A stretch of DNA of 64,000 nt from Chromatiales bacterium. GTDB taxonomy: Bacteria; Pseudomonadota; Gammaproteobacteria; Steroidobacterales; GCA-2729495. The first letter of the stretch is position 1. Each line of letters begins with the position of its first letter. Location: NCBI GenBank assembly GCA_024234935.1, contig JACKNI010000005.1:1-64000 (forward strand), in the 5' to 3' direction. A program made the translations under genes and the position numbers. This document shows positions 1-8,421 of the stretch, piece by piece. The notes beneath the pieces were generated by a model. It saw only the letters and a program-made list of their open reading frames with translations, was not told the DNA's origin and did not search any database.

Positions 1-64
1 GAAGCATTGCCGGGCTGAATCCTGTCACGAACAGCTGGTCCGCTTCGGCTAGCATACCGCCCCG

Positions 65-946
65 ATGTACAGCCAGCTCATCCCGATCATTGCCCCGGTA
101 TTCATCGTCGCCCTGCTCGGCTATGGCTGGGCGCGACTCGCTGCGCCATTCAATCGCGAGTTCGTGACCGGCATCGTGATGAATGTCGGTGTGCCCTGCC
201 TGATCCTGCAGGGCACCGCCGGGCTTGAGGCCGACGTGCCCTTGTTCATGTCGATGATCGGCTACGCGGTGCTGGCACTGATCGTCTGTGCCACGGTGGG
301 TGGTGTTGTCCTGCGCGCGCTGGGCCAGCCACTGCGCAGCTATCTGCCACCCGTGGCTTTCGGCAATGCCGGCAACCTGGGTCTGCCGCTGTGTCTGTTT
401 GCTTTCGGGCCGCGGGGGCTGGGCCTTGCCATCGGCTTCTACCTGGTCGGATCGGTCTCGCAGTTCCTGGTCGGGCCGCTGTTCCAGGGGCGGCGGCCGG
501 TCTGGCGTACCTTGCTGACCACGCCGGTGAACTATGCCGCCGTGCTGGGCGTTACGCTGCTGGCCACGGAGACGACGCTGCCTGCGTGGCTCGGCAATAC
601 CGTGCAGTTGCTGGCCGGCATGGCGATTCCGCTGATGCTGGTGGCGCTCGGTCATGCACTCGGCAGTTTTGCGGTGAAACGCCTGCCGGTCGCCGCGGCG
701 CTGGCGCTGGCGCGCCTGGGTCTCGGCCTGGCTGTTGGCCTGGGCCTCGTGTGGTTCTTCGGGCTCGAAGGGACTGAGCGTGGCGTCGTACTGATCGAAA
801 GCGCCATGCCGGTTGCGGTCTTCAATTATCTGCTGGCAGCCCGTTATGACCGGCACCCTGACGAGATCGCCGGTGCCATCGTGATTTCGACGCTGGTCTC
901 CTTTGTCACCTTACCCCTGCTGCTGCTCGTGGCGCTGCCGTCCTGA
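65..946 (+). CDS. AEC (auxin efflux carrier) family transporter
   Basis: A 293-residue, strongly hydrophobic protein with about ten predicted membrane segments spread over its full length, in the AEC/MleP-like permease pattern. Typical AEC features are the small-residue-rich early segments (NVGVPCLILQG near residue 40), the FGNAGNLGLPL motif near residue 98 and the late segment ESAMPVAVFNYLLA near residue 245. AEC proteins move organic acids or other small metabolites across the inner membrane; the substrate cannot be read from sequence. The length is slightly under the usual 300-320. The ATG at 65 follows a short region without a clear Shine-Dalgarno sequence. The following HDOD gene is on the same strand, 91 bp away. 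Confidence 0.82.
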   Translation: MYSQLIPIIAPVFIVALLGYGWARLAAPFNREFVTGIVMNVGVPCLILQGTAGLEADVPLFMSMIGYAVLALIVCATVGGVVLRALGQPLRSYLPPVAFGNAGNLGLPLCLFAFGPRGLGLAIGFYLVGSVSQFLVGPLFQGRRPVWRTLLTTPVNYAAVLGVTLLATETTLPAWLGNTVQLLAGMAIPLMLVALGHALGSFAVKRLPVAAALALARLGLGLAVGLGLVWFFGLEGTERGVVLIESAMPVAVFNYLLAARYDRHPDEIAGAIVISTLVSFVTLPLLLLVALPS

Positions 947-1037
947 ATTGGCTGGGCAAAAGCGCGACGGTGTTCATGCCATTGCCGCGCCTGTCTGCCC
1001 ATACTTGCCGCGGGATTTGGGACACAGGGTGACTTGC

Positions 1038-1892
1038 ATGACAGTCAATTCCAGGGCATTCGAATTCGTTCAGCAACTGGCAGTGAATCTGCGCCCGGAA
1101 CTCGACCTGCCGGCATTTCCGGATGTCGTGCGCCGTCTGCAGGTCGCGCTGATCAGCGACCGGACCACCATCAAGGACATCGTCAACATCATCGGTTCGG
1201 AGCCGGTACTGAGTGCCCGGCTGATGCAGATGGCAAACTCTGCTGCGATGAATCCCGCCGGCTCCCCGGTGGCAAGCTTGAACAACGCGGTCAACCGCCT
1301 CGGCTTCAATCACGTGCGTACGGTTTCAACTGCCTTTGCCCTGCGCCAGCTCAGCCGCAACGAGGCGCTCGGTTCGATTCGACCGGACCTCGAACAGATC
1401 TGGGCCACCAGCAACAACGTCGCGGCGATTTGCTTTGCCGTTGCCAAGCAGGCTTTCGGCCGTCAGCCCGATGAAGCCATGCTTGCCGGCCTGCTGCACT
1501 CGATCGGGAGGCTCTACATCGTCATGCACGCGCACCAGAAAGATCCGACGATGCGCGCGGATCCCGAGTTCAGCGAAATCCTCGAGACCTGGCAACCGGT
1601 GATCGGCAAAGCCATACTCGAAGCCTGGGGTTTGCCGGTACGCATCTGTGCGGCGGTGGAAAACCAGGACTACCTGCTCAACGGCGGCTCGGCCGAACTC
1701 GAACCGCTGACCCGGCTGCTGTCCGCTGCGAAACTGAAACATCGTCTTGGTGCCGAACCGGAGTTGCTGACCCGACACCCCGACGCGGAATTCATGCTCG
1801 GCAGCGTCAATCTCGGCAAGGGCTTCTTCACGGACCTGATGCTCAGCAGTCAGGAGGACATCGAGACCATGCAACAGGCGCTGGCCAACTGA
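1038..1892 (+). CDS. HDOD domain signalling protein
   Basis: A 284-residue protein that is almost entirely one HDOD domain, a degenerate HD-type metal-dependent phosphohydrolase fold. HDOD proteins act in signalling and regulation (chemotaxis, c-di-GMP and stress circuits) rather than as proven hydrolases. The N-terminal half has the family pattern LPAFPDVVRRLQVAL, then SEPVLSARLMQMANSA, and the ALRQLS helix follows. LLHSIGRLYIVMHA near residue 155 is where HD proteins carry their histidine/aspartate pair. The frame is open further upstream into the AEC gene, but the ATG at 1038 is preferred because it avoids that overlap and starts a normal HDOD N-terminus. No GGDEF, EAL or receiver domain is attached, so its input partner is unknown. 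Confidence 0.82.
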   Translation: MTVNSRAFEFVQQLAVNLRPELDLPAFPDVVRRLQVALISDRTTIKDIVNIIGSEPVLSARLMQMANSAAMNPAGSPVASLNNAVNRLGFNHVRTVSTAFALRQLSRNEALGSIRPDLEQIWATSNNVAAICFAVAKQAFGRQPDEAMLAGLLHSIGRLYIVMHAHQKDPTMRADPEFSEILETWQPVIGKAILEAWGLPVRICAAVENQDYLLNGGSAELEPLTRLLSAAKLKHRLGAEPELLTRHPDAEFMLGSVNLGKGFFTDLMLSSQEDIETMQQALAN

Positions 1893-1912
1893 TCACCTGG
1901 TGCACCAGCAAG

Positions 1913-2329
1913 CTATGGTGCGACTTTCAGCAAGGCCTCGGCGTCCGTGGCCCACTTGACGATGGCTTTGCGCTCGGCATCGGACATGGTCGAGCCCTTC
2001 TGCTTCTCGTACTTCGGCGGCGGCATATCGTCATCGGCCGTTGCCTTGCGGATCTCGGTCATGAGTTTCGGCAGGTCCCACTTGCTCGGGAAAGGAAAGC
2101 CGTCATCCATGCTCCACTTCTTGTGGGCCTTCCTGCTCTTCTTGCCGGCGGTTGAACGGGCCGGGTCCTGAAGTCCGGCGGGGATACTGCCGTGGCAGTC
2201 TGCACAGTGCGCCTGGAAAGCCTGTTCGACGCTTCCCCGGTACTTCGCATCGATGGCCTGGATTGTCGCCGGAGGAATATCGGCAGCTGCCAGCAGGAGA
2301 ACAAGGCTTGAGCCAGCCAATGCAATCAT
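1913..2329 (-). CDS. Small exported monohaem cytochrome c
   Basis: A 138-residue protein with a hydrophobic signal-like start (residues 1-16) and one CxxCH haem c motif (CADCH at 42-46). The likely axial methionine lies in DDDMPPPKY in the second half. It would be an electron carrier in the periplasm or membrane-anchored. Its sequence is lysine-rich after the haem (SRKAHKKW) and does not match a cytochrome c subclass I can name. The start at 2329 is one base downstream of the MFS stop codon, so it is probably translationally coupled as the last gene of the GNAT-HDAC/tag/MFS/cytochrome run. A longer open frame reaching 2473 lies inside the MFS gene and is not used. Confidence 0.72.
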   Translation of the reverse strand: MIALAGSSLVLLLAAADIPPATIQAIDAKYRGSVEQAFQAHCADCHGSIPAGLQDPARSTAGKKSRKAHKKWSMDDGFPFPSKWDLPKLMTEIRKATADDDMPPPKYEKQKGSTMSDAERKAIVKWATDAEALLKVAP

Positions 2330-2330
2330 T

Positions 2331-3551
2331 TCAGTGACTCCCCGATTTGTTTGCCGACCTGAACATTCTGGCACACGCGAGATAGCCGCACAGAGCAAGC
2401 GCTGAAAACACCGCGCCGGCGAGGAAGGTCGCTGCAGCACCGAAGCCGTCCCACAGTCCACCCGCAACGACACTGGCGACCAGCATCAGGATGCCGGTTA
2501 TCAGGTTGAAGAAGCCGAATGCCGTGCCACGCTGATCGGCCGGGATGGTGTCGGCAATCAGTGCGGCGATCAGGCCCTGGGTCAGACCCATGTGCAGGCC
2601 CCAGAGTGCGGTACCGAGAAATACGAGGCCAGGGGAAGTCGCCAGGGCGAGGACCAGATCCGCGACCAGCAGCATCGCGACCCCGATCCCGAGCAGCGTG
2701 CGCCGCGACCAACGGCTGGCGGCCAGACCCGCCGGATAGGATGAAGCGGCGTAGACCACGTTCATCACCACCAGCACGGCGGGGATCCAGGCAAGCGTCA
2801 CGCCGAGGTCCTGGGCGCGCAATACCAGAAATGCTTCACTGAACCTCGCCAGCGTCAGTACGCCGCCGAAAAGCACGATCAACCAGTAACGTGTCCCGAG
2901 GCGGCGCAGTTCGCCCGGTGTCAGCGGACTGCGGCCTGGCCGTCCATGCGCCTTCTCGGTTAACGCTGCCCGGTCAGGCTCCTGCACACCGGCCATGAGC
3001 AGTACGACTGCGAGTACCGCCGGCACCACCGCGACCCACAACACGGCACGGATATCGTCGTGCCAGAGCAGCATCAGGCTCACGGCAAGCAGCGGGCCGA
3101 TGAAGGCGCCCATGGAGTCCATCGACTGTCGCAAGCCATAGGCGGCATTGCGGAGTGCTGGCGGTGTGATATCGGCAACCAGCGCATCCCGGGGTGCACC
3201 CCGGATGCCTTTGCCGATACGGTCCAGGAAACGGGCACTGAGGACTGCGGCCAGAGACTCCGCCAACGGGAATATCGGCTTGGTCAATGCCGCAAGACTG
3301 TAACCGAGAACCACCAGGCCCTTGCGCCGCTGCCAGCGATCGCTCAATACCCCGGAAAATACCTTGGTGATGGCAGCGGTGGCTTCGGCAATGCCTTCGA
3401 TGATGCCGATGCTCAACAGGCTTGCGCCGAGCACCGACGACATGAATACGGGCAACAGGCTGTGCACCAGTTCGGAAGAGGCGTCCATGCACAGGGACAC
3501 CAAACCCAGGGCGATGACACCGCCAGGCAGTCGACGGCGCGCCTGTGCCAT
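2331..3551 (-). CDS. MFS transporter
   Basis: A 406-residue major facilitator with about twelve membrane segments. The loop between segments 2 and 3 has the MFS signature GVLSDRWQRRKGLVVLGY, and the second half repeats it weakly (PAGLAASRWSRRTLLGIG). DRIGKGIRGAPRDALVAD at the start of segment 4 is typical of a bacterial subgroup of unknown-substrate exporters. The ATG at 3551 was chosen over a TTG at 3596 because it is a better codon and has GGAAC upstream. The remaining 17-nt separation from the tag stop codon suggests one operon. The substrate is unknown. Confidence 0.82.
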   Translation of the reverse strand: MAQARRRLPGGVIALGLVSLCMDASSELVHSLLPVFMSSVLGASLLSIGIIEGIAEATAAITKVFSGVLSDRWQRRKGLVVLGYSLAALTKPIFPLAESLAAVLSARFLDRIGKGIRGAPRDALVADITPPALRNAAYGLRQSMDSMGAFIGPLLAVSLMLLWHDDIRAVLWVAVVPAVLAVVLLMAGVQEPDRAALTEKAHGRPGRSPLTPGELRRLGTRYWLIVLFGGVLTLARFSEAFLVLRAQDLGVTLAWIPAVLVVMNVVYAASSYPAGLAASRWSRRTLLGIGVAMLLVADLVLALATSPGLVFLGTALWGLHMGLTQGLIAALIADTIPADQRGTAFGFFNLITGILMLVASVVAGGLWDGFGAAATFLAGAVFSALALCGYLACARMFRSANKSGSH

Positions 3552-3568
3552 CAGTTCCGGATCAGGTG

Positions 3569-4162
3569 CTATCGGCACTGCGTATGCCGAAAACAACCGA
3601 GCAGATGGTCGTTGATGAGTCCGGTCGCCTGCAGGTGTGCATAGAGAATCGTGCTGCCGACGAAGCGGAAGCCGCGTTTCTTCATGTCCTTGCTGAGTGC
3701 GTCCGAGATCGGGCTGGTTGCCGGCACCTCGGACTGATCGCGCCAGCGGTTTACGACCGGCCTGCCATCCACGAAACCCCAGATGTAGCGATCGAAGCTG
3801 CCGAACTCGTCCTGCAGTTCCAGAAATGCCCGCGCATTGCTCACTGCGGCGCTGACCTTGAGCCGGTTGCGGATGATGCCGGGATCCAGCAGCAGCTTTT
3901 CGATGCGTGCTGGCGTGAAGCGCGCGACCTTGTGTGGATCGAAATCCGCGAAGGCACGCCGGTAGCCGGCGCGCCGGTGCAGAACTGTTGACCAGGACAA
4001 TCCGGCCTGTGCCCCTTCGAGAATCAGGAATTCAAATTGCTTGCGGTCATCGTGTACCGGTACGCCCCATTCGGTGTCGTGGTAGTCAAGGTATGCGGCG
4101 CTGACCCCTTCGGACCATGGGCAGCGAAGTTTGCGCGGTGCTGAATCCGCGGCGCGTTTCAC
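3569..4162 (-). CDS. tag: DNA-3-methyladenine glycosylase I
   Basis: A 197-residue Tag-family glycosylase that removes 3-methyladenine from alkylated DNA to start base excision repair. The N-terminus RCPWSEGV..YHDTEWGVPVHDD carries the conserved Cys, His and the EWG motif. FEFLILEGAQAGLSW..VL contains the conserved Glu in the substrate pocket. The C-terminal part ISDALSKDMKKRGFRFVGS..YAHLQATG provides the distal zinc-binding His/Cys set with a final Cys near residue 190. The GTG start at 4162 overlaps the TGA of the GNAT-HDAC gene by four bases (GTGA), a coupling signal. A GTG at 4216 would add an Arg-rich tail and looks wrong. Confidence 0.92.
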   Translation of the reverse strand: MKRAADSAPRKLRCPWSEGVSAAYLDYHDTEWGVPVHDDRKQFEFLILEGAQAGLSWSTVLHRRAGYRRAFADFDPHKVARFTPARIEKLLLDPGIIRNRLKVSAAVSNARAFLELQDEFGSFDRYIWGFVDGRPVVNRWRDQSEVPATSPISDALSKDMKKRGFRFVGSTILYAHLQATGLINDHLLGCFRHTQCR

Positions 4163-5931
4163 GGCGCTCCCGTGCCGTCGGCCTGGCTCTCGGGCCCGAC
4201 AGTGAGTCCGCGCCACAGGCCGATAAAAAAGTGCCTGGCGTTCACGCCGAGCGTGCGCGTGTTGTAGCCGCCTTCCTGGACGATCAGGGTCGGCAGCCCA
4301 AGCGCCCCGATCAACGCGCCGTTCTGGTCAAAGTCCTTTGCACCCAGCGACCAGGAGCCGGTCGGGTCGTTGCGGGCGGTGTCGAGACCGAGAGATACCA
4401 CCAGTATGTGAGGCTTGAAGCGGCTGATGCGCGAGAGCGCCTGCGCCAGCGATTGCCGGTAGCGCTCGCCGCCGATCTTTTCCGGCAGCGGAATATTCAG
4501 ATTGAAGCCCTCGCCGTCACCGCTCCCGGTCTCGTCTTCAAATCCGGAAAAGTAGGGATAGGTGTCACGGGGGTGGCCGTGTATCGAAACGGTCAGGACA
4601 TCGCTGCGCTTGTAGAAGATGTCCTGCGAACCGTTGCCGTGGTGGTAGTCCACATCGAGCAGCGCGACCTTGCCATAACGACTCAGGTAGTTGGCGGCGA
4701 TCGCGGCGGAGTTGAAATAGCAGAAGCCGCCAAAGGCCTCGCGTTCGGCGTGGTGGCCGGGCGGCCGCACCAGCGCATAGCCTGCGGTATGTCCGTCGAG
4801 TACGGCATCGGCGGCCGTCAGGGTGCAGTCGACCGCGCGGCGCGCTGCCCGGTAGGCATTCTCGTTGATCGGCGTGAAGGTGTCCATGCAGTAGTAGCCG
4901 GCGCGCAGCGGGTATTCCCGTGGCGGCCGCGCCTTGTTGCGCAGGGGGAATACGTAGGGGTAAACGGACTGGCCGGGCTTGACCGCCGCACTGGCCCGCT
5001 TGATGAAATCCACCAGCCCCGGGTCGTGTACGGTGGTAATCCAGTCTTCGCTGTAACGGCGTGGCCGCAGATCGTCAAACAGATCGACCTTGGCCAGCTC
5101 GCGGCGAATAACCCGTACCCTCGCTGGTGCTTCCACATAGCCGCTTTCGCGGATGTGATGGATCTGGTGGCGGTCGTTGATGACTACGGCGATGCGCCGC
5201 TGACGTGGTGCGGCGCGCGGTGCGGCCTGGCGTTCCGGCGTCTTGACGTAGCGGGGTTCGCGCAGGCGCACCGGATTGTCGCGGATCGAGGCGACCACAT
5301 CCTTGATGTATGCCGGCGGGCAATAGTCACCATATTTGCGTTCAAGAATGGCGCGAACGACTCGCCGGGCATCGCGCCTCGCCAGCGCTTCGTTCTGGCC
5401 TAGGTTGTCGAATACGAGGTACGGCGGGTCTGTATCGCCGGCCTTCAGCGGCGTTTCGTAGCGGGTATTGATTATCGGGGTCGCGCCATAGCGCTCGTAG
5501 AACTTGAGGCGGGCAGCATTCGCACTGCGGATGGCCGGGTCAGGGCTCAGGGCCGGATCATCCGGCAGGCATTCCAGGAAGATGCCGCGCGCCTTCAGGC
5601 GCAGCGCCTCTTCGCGTACGCGTTCATAGAGGGCACCGCCGAGTCCCTGGCCCATCTCATCGGCTCCAGTGGCGATGAAGTCCAGATAGCAGAAGCGCAG
5701 GTCGGGGGCATGCAGCAGGAGGGCGAATCCCACCACCTGTTCACGGCGCTCGGCCACGAACAGAATGGCGCGGAAGCGGTGCTTGAGGGGATCGCGCAAC
5801 TGCTCCGCGAGCTTGCTGATTTCGGCTTCGCTGAGCAGCTGAAACTGCTTGCGCAGGATATCCTGCGCCTGGGCGAGGAGACGCCGACTGGTCTCCGTGG
5901 TGTCGTCAAAGACGCGCCGGATGATGAACAT
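4159..5931 (-). CDS. Fused GNAT acetyltransferase and histone-deacetylase-family amidohydrolase
   Basis: A 590-residue fusion. Roughly residues 1-200 form a GNAT-like N-acetyltransferase (VAERREQVVGFALLLHA, then the acetyl-CoA loop TGADEMGQGLGGALYERV, then RLKFYERYGATPI). Residues about 270-585 form a class II-like HDAC/acetylpolyamine amidohydrolase domain: VRPPGHHAEREAFGGF with the paired catalytic histidines, LLDVDYHHGNGSQ with zinc ligands Asp and His, SLGLDTARND with the third zinc ligand, and VQEGGYNT with the catalytic tyrosine. All catalytic residues look intact. Family knowledge suggests deacetylation of polyamines or lysine side chains in the cytoplasm; the real substrate is unknown. 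The ATG at 5931 starts the GNAT fold directly. The divergent M14-like gene begins 35 bp away. Confidence 0.85.
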   Translation of the reverse strand: MFIIRRVFDDTTETSRRLLAQAQDILRKQFQLLSEAEISKLAEQLRDPLKHRFRAILFVAERREQVVGFALLLHAPDLRFCYLDFIATGADEMGQGLGGALYERVREEALRLKARGIFLECLPDDPALSPDPAIRSANAARLKFYERYGATPIINTRYETPLKAGDTDPPYLVFDNLGQNEALARRDARRVVRAILERKYGDYCPPAYIKDVVASIRDNPVRLREPRYVKTPERQAAPRAAPRQRRIAVVINDRHQIHHIRESGYVEAPARVRVIRRELAKVDLFDDLRPRRYSEDWITTVHDPGLVDFIKRASAAVKPGQSVYPYVFPLRNKARPPREYPLRAGYYCMDTFTPINENAYRAARRAVDCTLTAADAVLDGHTAGYALVRPPGHHAEREAFGGFCYFNSAAIAANYLSRYGKVALLDVDYHHGNGSQDIFYKRSDVLTVSIHGHPRDTYPYFSGFEDETGSGDGEGFNLNIPLPEKIGGERYRQSLAQALSRISRFKPHILVVSLGLDTARNDPTGSWSLGAKDFDQNGALIGALGLPTLIVQEGGYNTRTLGVNARHFFIGLWRGLTVGPESQADGTGAP

Positions 5932-5966
5932 ATGCGCCTTAGTATGAACCAATAAGGGACAATGGC

Positions 5967-7076
5967 GTGACCGTGAAAAGAGTACTGCCCATGCGTGTGA
6001 TCGCCCTGCTGGTGATGGCCGTTGCCCTGTTCGCTTCGATCCAGGTTCACGGCCAGGGCGCAGCCGCACCCGCACCCTCAAGCTCAACTGCCTGGGGGCC
6101 CCTGCAGCTTCTCGATCGCGAGATCCCGGCGGGCCAGAAACGGAAGTTTCGCTACCAGCTCACACAGACCTTCGAGGGTTCGTTCCTCGATACGGTGGTA
6201 TTCGTTGCCCGTGGCGCGAAACCCGGCCCCACGCTGTGCCTGACCGCGCTGATTCATGGTGATGAGCGCAATGGTTTTGAAATCGTTCGTGAAAGCTTCG
6301 CCCGCCTCGATCCGGCTCGCCTCTCCGGTACGCTCATCGCCGTACCGGCGGCCAATGCGAACGGCTTTCGTACCGGCAGTCGCTACATGCCGGATCGACG
6401 CGACCTCAACCGCGCGTTTCCTGGCAAAGCCGGCAGCGACAATACGGCGCTCATCGCCGGTATCCTGTACAGCACGCTCAGCGAGCATTGTGATGCACTG
6501 ATCGATCTGCATACCGGATCCTTCGATCGGGCCAACCTGCCACAGGTGCGCGTGGATCTTGCCAATGCGAAGGCACTCGAACTGGCGCGGCGTTTTGGTG
6601 CCACCGTCGTGCTGGGTGGTGCGGGTCCGAAGGGCAGCCTGCGTCGGGAAATGATGGATGCGGGGATACCGTCGATCATCTACGAGGCCGGATTGCCACT
6701 GCGCTTTGAACCGATGGAAATCGAGCATGGCGTGCAGGGGGTGCGCAACATCATGATCGGGCTGGGCATGAGCAACGGCCAGGCAACGGCCCCGACGCCG
6801 GAGGCGCGCATTTTCAGCAGGGCGAACTGGGTGCGTGTGCCGCTCGGCAATGGCGGGGTGTTCTACCCTGTGCGCAAACTCGGTGACAGTGTGCGCAAGG
6901 GAGATTTCATCGCCCGCATCTTTGATCCCTTCACCGATGAACGCTTCGATCTGCCCTCACCGCTGGAGGGCCAGATCATCGGCATGGCGGTTCCGCAGAT
7001 CGTGTTCTCGGGCTACGCGCTGGTGCATGTTGCATCGGCACCGGTCAGCGAAGCCAGAGCGTTCCGGCCTGAATGA
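5967..7076 (+). CDS. Exported M14-type succinylglutamate desuccinylase/aspartoacylase family protein
   Basis: A 369-residue zinc hydrolase of the AstE/AspA branch of M14. It has a signal peptide (basic start, hydrophobic core about 10-25, HGQ-AAA cleavage region), so it is likely periplasmic. The zinc site is HGDERNGFEIV (His and Glu) followed by DLHTGSF (third ligand). DRRDLNRAFPG supplies the family Arg/Asn pair. The C-terminal 80 residues (PLGNGGVFYPVRKLGDSVRKGD) form the lipoyl-like beta domain of this subfamily. It probably removes an acyl group from an amino acid or a similar amide; the substrate is unknown. The GTG start at 5967 has AAGGGA about seven bases upstream; the in-frame ATG at 5991 is an alternative. 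Confidence 0.83.
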   Translation: MTVKRVLPMRVIALLVMAVALFASIQVHGQGAAAPAPSSSTAWGPLQLLDREIPAGQKRKFRYQLTQTFEGSFLDTVVFVARGAKPGPTLCLTALIHGDERNGFEIVRESFARLDPARLSGTLIAVPAANANGFRTGSRYMPDRRDLNRAFPGKAGSDNTALIAGILYSTLSEHCDALIDLHTGSFDRANLPQVRVDLANAKALELARRFGATVVLGGAGPKGSLRREMMDAGIPSIIYEAGLPLRFEPMEIEHGVQGVRNIMIGLGMSNGQATAPTPEARIFSRANWVRVPLGNGGVFYPVRKLGDSVRKGDFIARIFDPFTDERFDLPSPLEGQIIGMAVPQIVFSGYALVHVASAPVSEARAFRPE

Positions 7077-7143
7077 CCGCCTGGGTCAGGTCAGCCTCTC
7101 CCGCCGCCGACCGTTGCAACGGAAATGATTCCGGTTGCGGAAT

Positions 7144-7168
7144 GCCCACGCCCACAGCGGGCGTGGGC
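7144..7168. terminator. Perfect GC-rich hairpin between convergent genes
   Basis: Arms GCCCACGCCC (7144-7153) and GGGCGTGGGC (7159-7168) pair perfectly around a five-base loop. It lies 67 bp after the M14-like stop codon and before the remnant region, between convergent genes. There is no T run on either side, so it may only assist termination or protect mRNA 3' ends. Confidence 0.5.
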
Positions 7169-7169
7169 G

Positions 7170-7221
7170 GGAAAGTCTTGCAAGCGCTCACCGTGTACTC
7201 ACGGTAGCAGCAAGACTTTCC
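7170..7221. repeat. Nested inverted repeat (12-bp outer arms, 6-bp inner hairpin)
   Basis: Outer arms GGAAAGTCTTGC (7170-7181) and GCAAGACTTTCC (7210-7221) are perfect inverse complements. Inside them ACCGTG (7190-7195) and CACGGT (7200-7205) form a second hairpin with loop TACT. Both DNA strands can fold into the same branched structure. It directly follows the hairpin at 7144-7168 and precedes the gene remnant at 7260. Function unknown; it could be a bidirectional terminator or the scar of a small mobile sequence. Confidence 0.6.
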
Positions 7222-7259
7222 GAACCGCGACCGCGGCACTACGGAGTGCGTTTGAGGTC

Positions 7260-7352
7260 TCGTGGGGCAAGCTCTTTACCCTGTCTGACGAGTTACTCGT
7301 CTATCCGCGTCACGATTACCAGGGTCGGCGCGTATACGAAAACCTGGGCCAG
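7260..7352 (+). pseudogene. Remnant of a metallo-beta-lactamase-fold persulfide dioxygenase (ETHE1-like)
   Basis: One reading frame of about 31 codons spells WGKLFTLSDELLVYPRHDY followed by QGRRVYENLG. This matches the C-terminal signature of ETHE1/sulfur dioxygenases, where a Leu-Val-Tyr-Pro-x-His-Asp-Tyr segment supplies the last metal ligand, followed by a Gly-Arg-x-Val motif. The other ligand motifs (HxHxDH and the middle His) are absent from the window, the upstream frame is unlike the family, and the frame runs on antisense into the next gene. I read it as the decayed end of a lost persulfide dioxygenase gene. The rest of the 7077-7373 gap holds only the hairpins listed separately. Confidence 0.55.
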
Positions 7353-7373
7353 TACGCTGAGCAGGCAACAGCC

Positions 7374-8387
7374 TCAGTTGCGCAGTGCCGGTACGACCCG
7401 TTCGCCCAGAACCCTGATCGTCTCGGCCGGGTTCTCGTAGATCCGCAGCGCGATTTCGGTAAGACCCGCCGCCTGAAACCGGCGCAGGCGGTCGATTTCC
7501 TGGTCCAGATCCCTGAGCGAGCAGGCTGATGTGCAGCGCTGCGTGAGCTTGTGGACGATCGAGTCCGGCACGCCTTCGATGACATCGCTCTTCCTGTTGT
7601 AGGCGCGGATGAAGTTGTTGATGTTCCGGTTGACGATGGCTGCCTCGTCCGGCTCCAGCACTGCGTCGATATGCGGCGGATAGAGCGTGCCGCGTACGGT
7701 GAGCCAGATGCGCGCTTCGCGCTCCGCTTCTTCCCGGCTTTCCTTCACGTGCCAGGCCCAGAAATTGTTCATCGGAAAAGTCGTGGTATCGCGGCCCGCC
7801 TCGGTGAGGGAGGCATCGACGATCGTCCGCGCCTTGCGCACCTGTTCGACCACGAAATCGCTGACCATGATGCCGTCTGCGTAGCGCGCCGCGGCGCGCA
7901 GCATCTGCGGGCCACCGGCGCCCACATATATGGCAGGCGGCGGGCTGTGCACCCAGGCCGGGTTGTACCATTTGATCTCGTAGATCTCCCCCCGATACCT
8001 GACTGGCTTGCCGGTTGCAGCAGCCTTGAGGATTTCCACGCATTCCCGCACGGCGCGCACCACCCGCAGCGGTTTTGCACCCATCGCGGTTGCGGTACCG
8101 CCGCCAGCCCCGACAACGATCTGCGCGCGACCCTTAGCCACTTCGTTGAGCGTCAACAGTGAGCTGGCCATCTTCAGCGGATGCAGTTCGAAGGGGCTTA
8201 CGGCGATGGGGCCAAGGCGAATGCGCTCTGTCTGCATCGCCAGCGGCACGAAGTTGATGAAGGGATCGCGGGCGTCATTCATGTTTGACACCCAGACACC
8301 GCCGAGACCCTGCTCTTCGGCCAGACGGCCGAGCTTCAGTATGGTTTCAGGCGGATTGTTGGCCTCGAGAATGACATCGATGCGCAT
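7374..8387 (-). CDS. LLM class flavin-dependent oxidoreductase
   Basis: A 337-residue luciferase-like monooxygenase/F420 or FMN-dependent oxidoreductase. It opens with the first strand of the TIM barrel (MRIDVILEANNPPETI) and has LGGVWVSNMNDARDPF, TERIRLGPIAVSPFELHPLKMA and RAQIVVGAGGG, the order seen in this superfamily. VGAGGPQMLRAAARYADGIM is the typical phosphate-binding/late-barrel segment. Cofactor and substrate cannot be decided. The ATG at 8387 begins the first strand; the frame is open to 8558 but that part overlaps the upstream gene. It is probably the last gene of a set with the chelatase-like and cupin genes, 34 bp after the former. Confidence 0.84.
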   Translation of the reverse strand: MRIDVILEANNPPETILKLGRLAEEQGLGGVWVSNMNDARDPFINFVPLAMQTERIRLGPIAVSPFELHPLKMASSLLTLNEVAKGRAQIVVGAGGGTATAMGAKPLRVVRAVRECVEILKAAATGKPVRYRGEIYEIKWYNPAWVHSPPPAIYVGAGGPQMLRAAARYADGIMVSDFVVEQVRKARTIVDASLTEAGRDTTTFPMNNFWAWHVKESREEAEREARIWLTVRGTLYPPHIDAVLEPDEAAIVNRNINNFIRAYNRKSDVIEGVPDSIVHKLTQRCTSACSLRDLDQEIDRLRRFQAAGLTEIALRIYENPAETIRVLGERVVPALRN

Positions 8388-8421
8388 GACGGCTCCGGAA
8401 GGCTCGCAGCAGTGCCAGTTG

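Noticed and set aside
4117..5403. 428-codon frame on the plus strand
   Set aside because: It is antisense to the GNAT-HDAC gene, whose catalytic motifs are unmistakable; long antisense frames are expected at this GC content.
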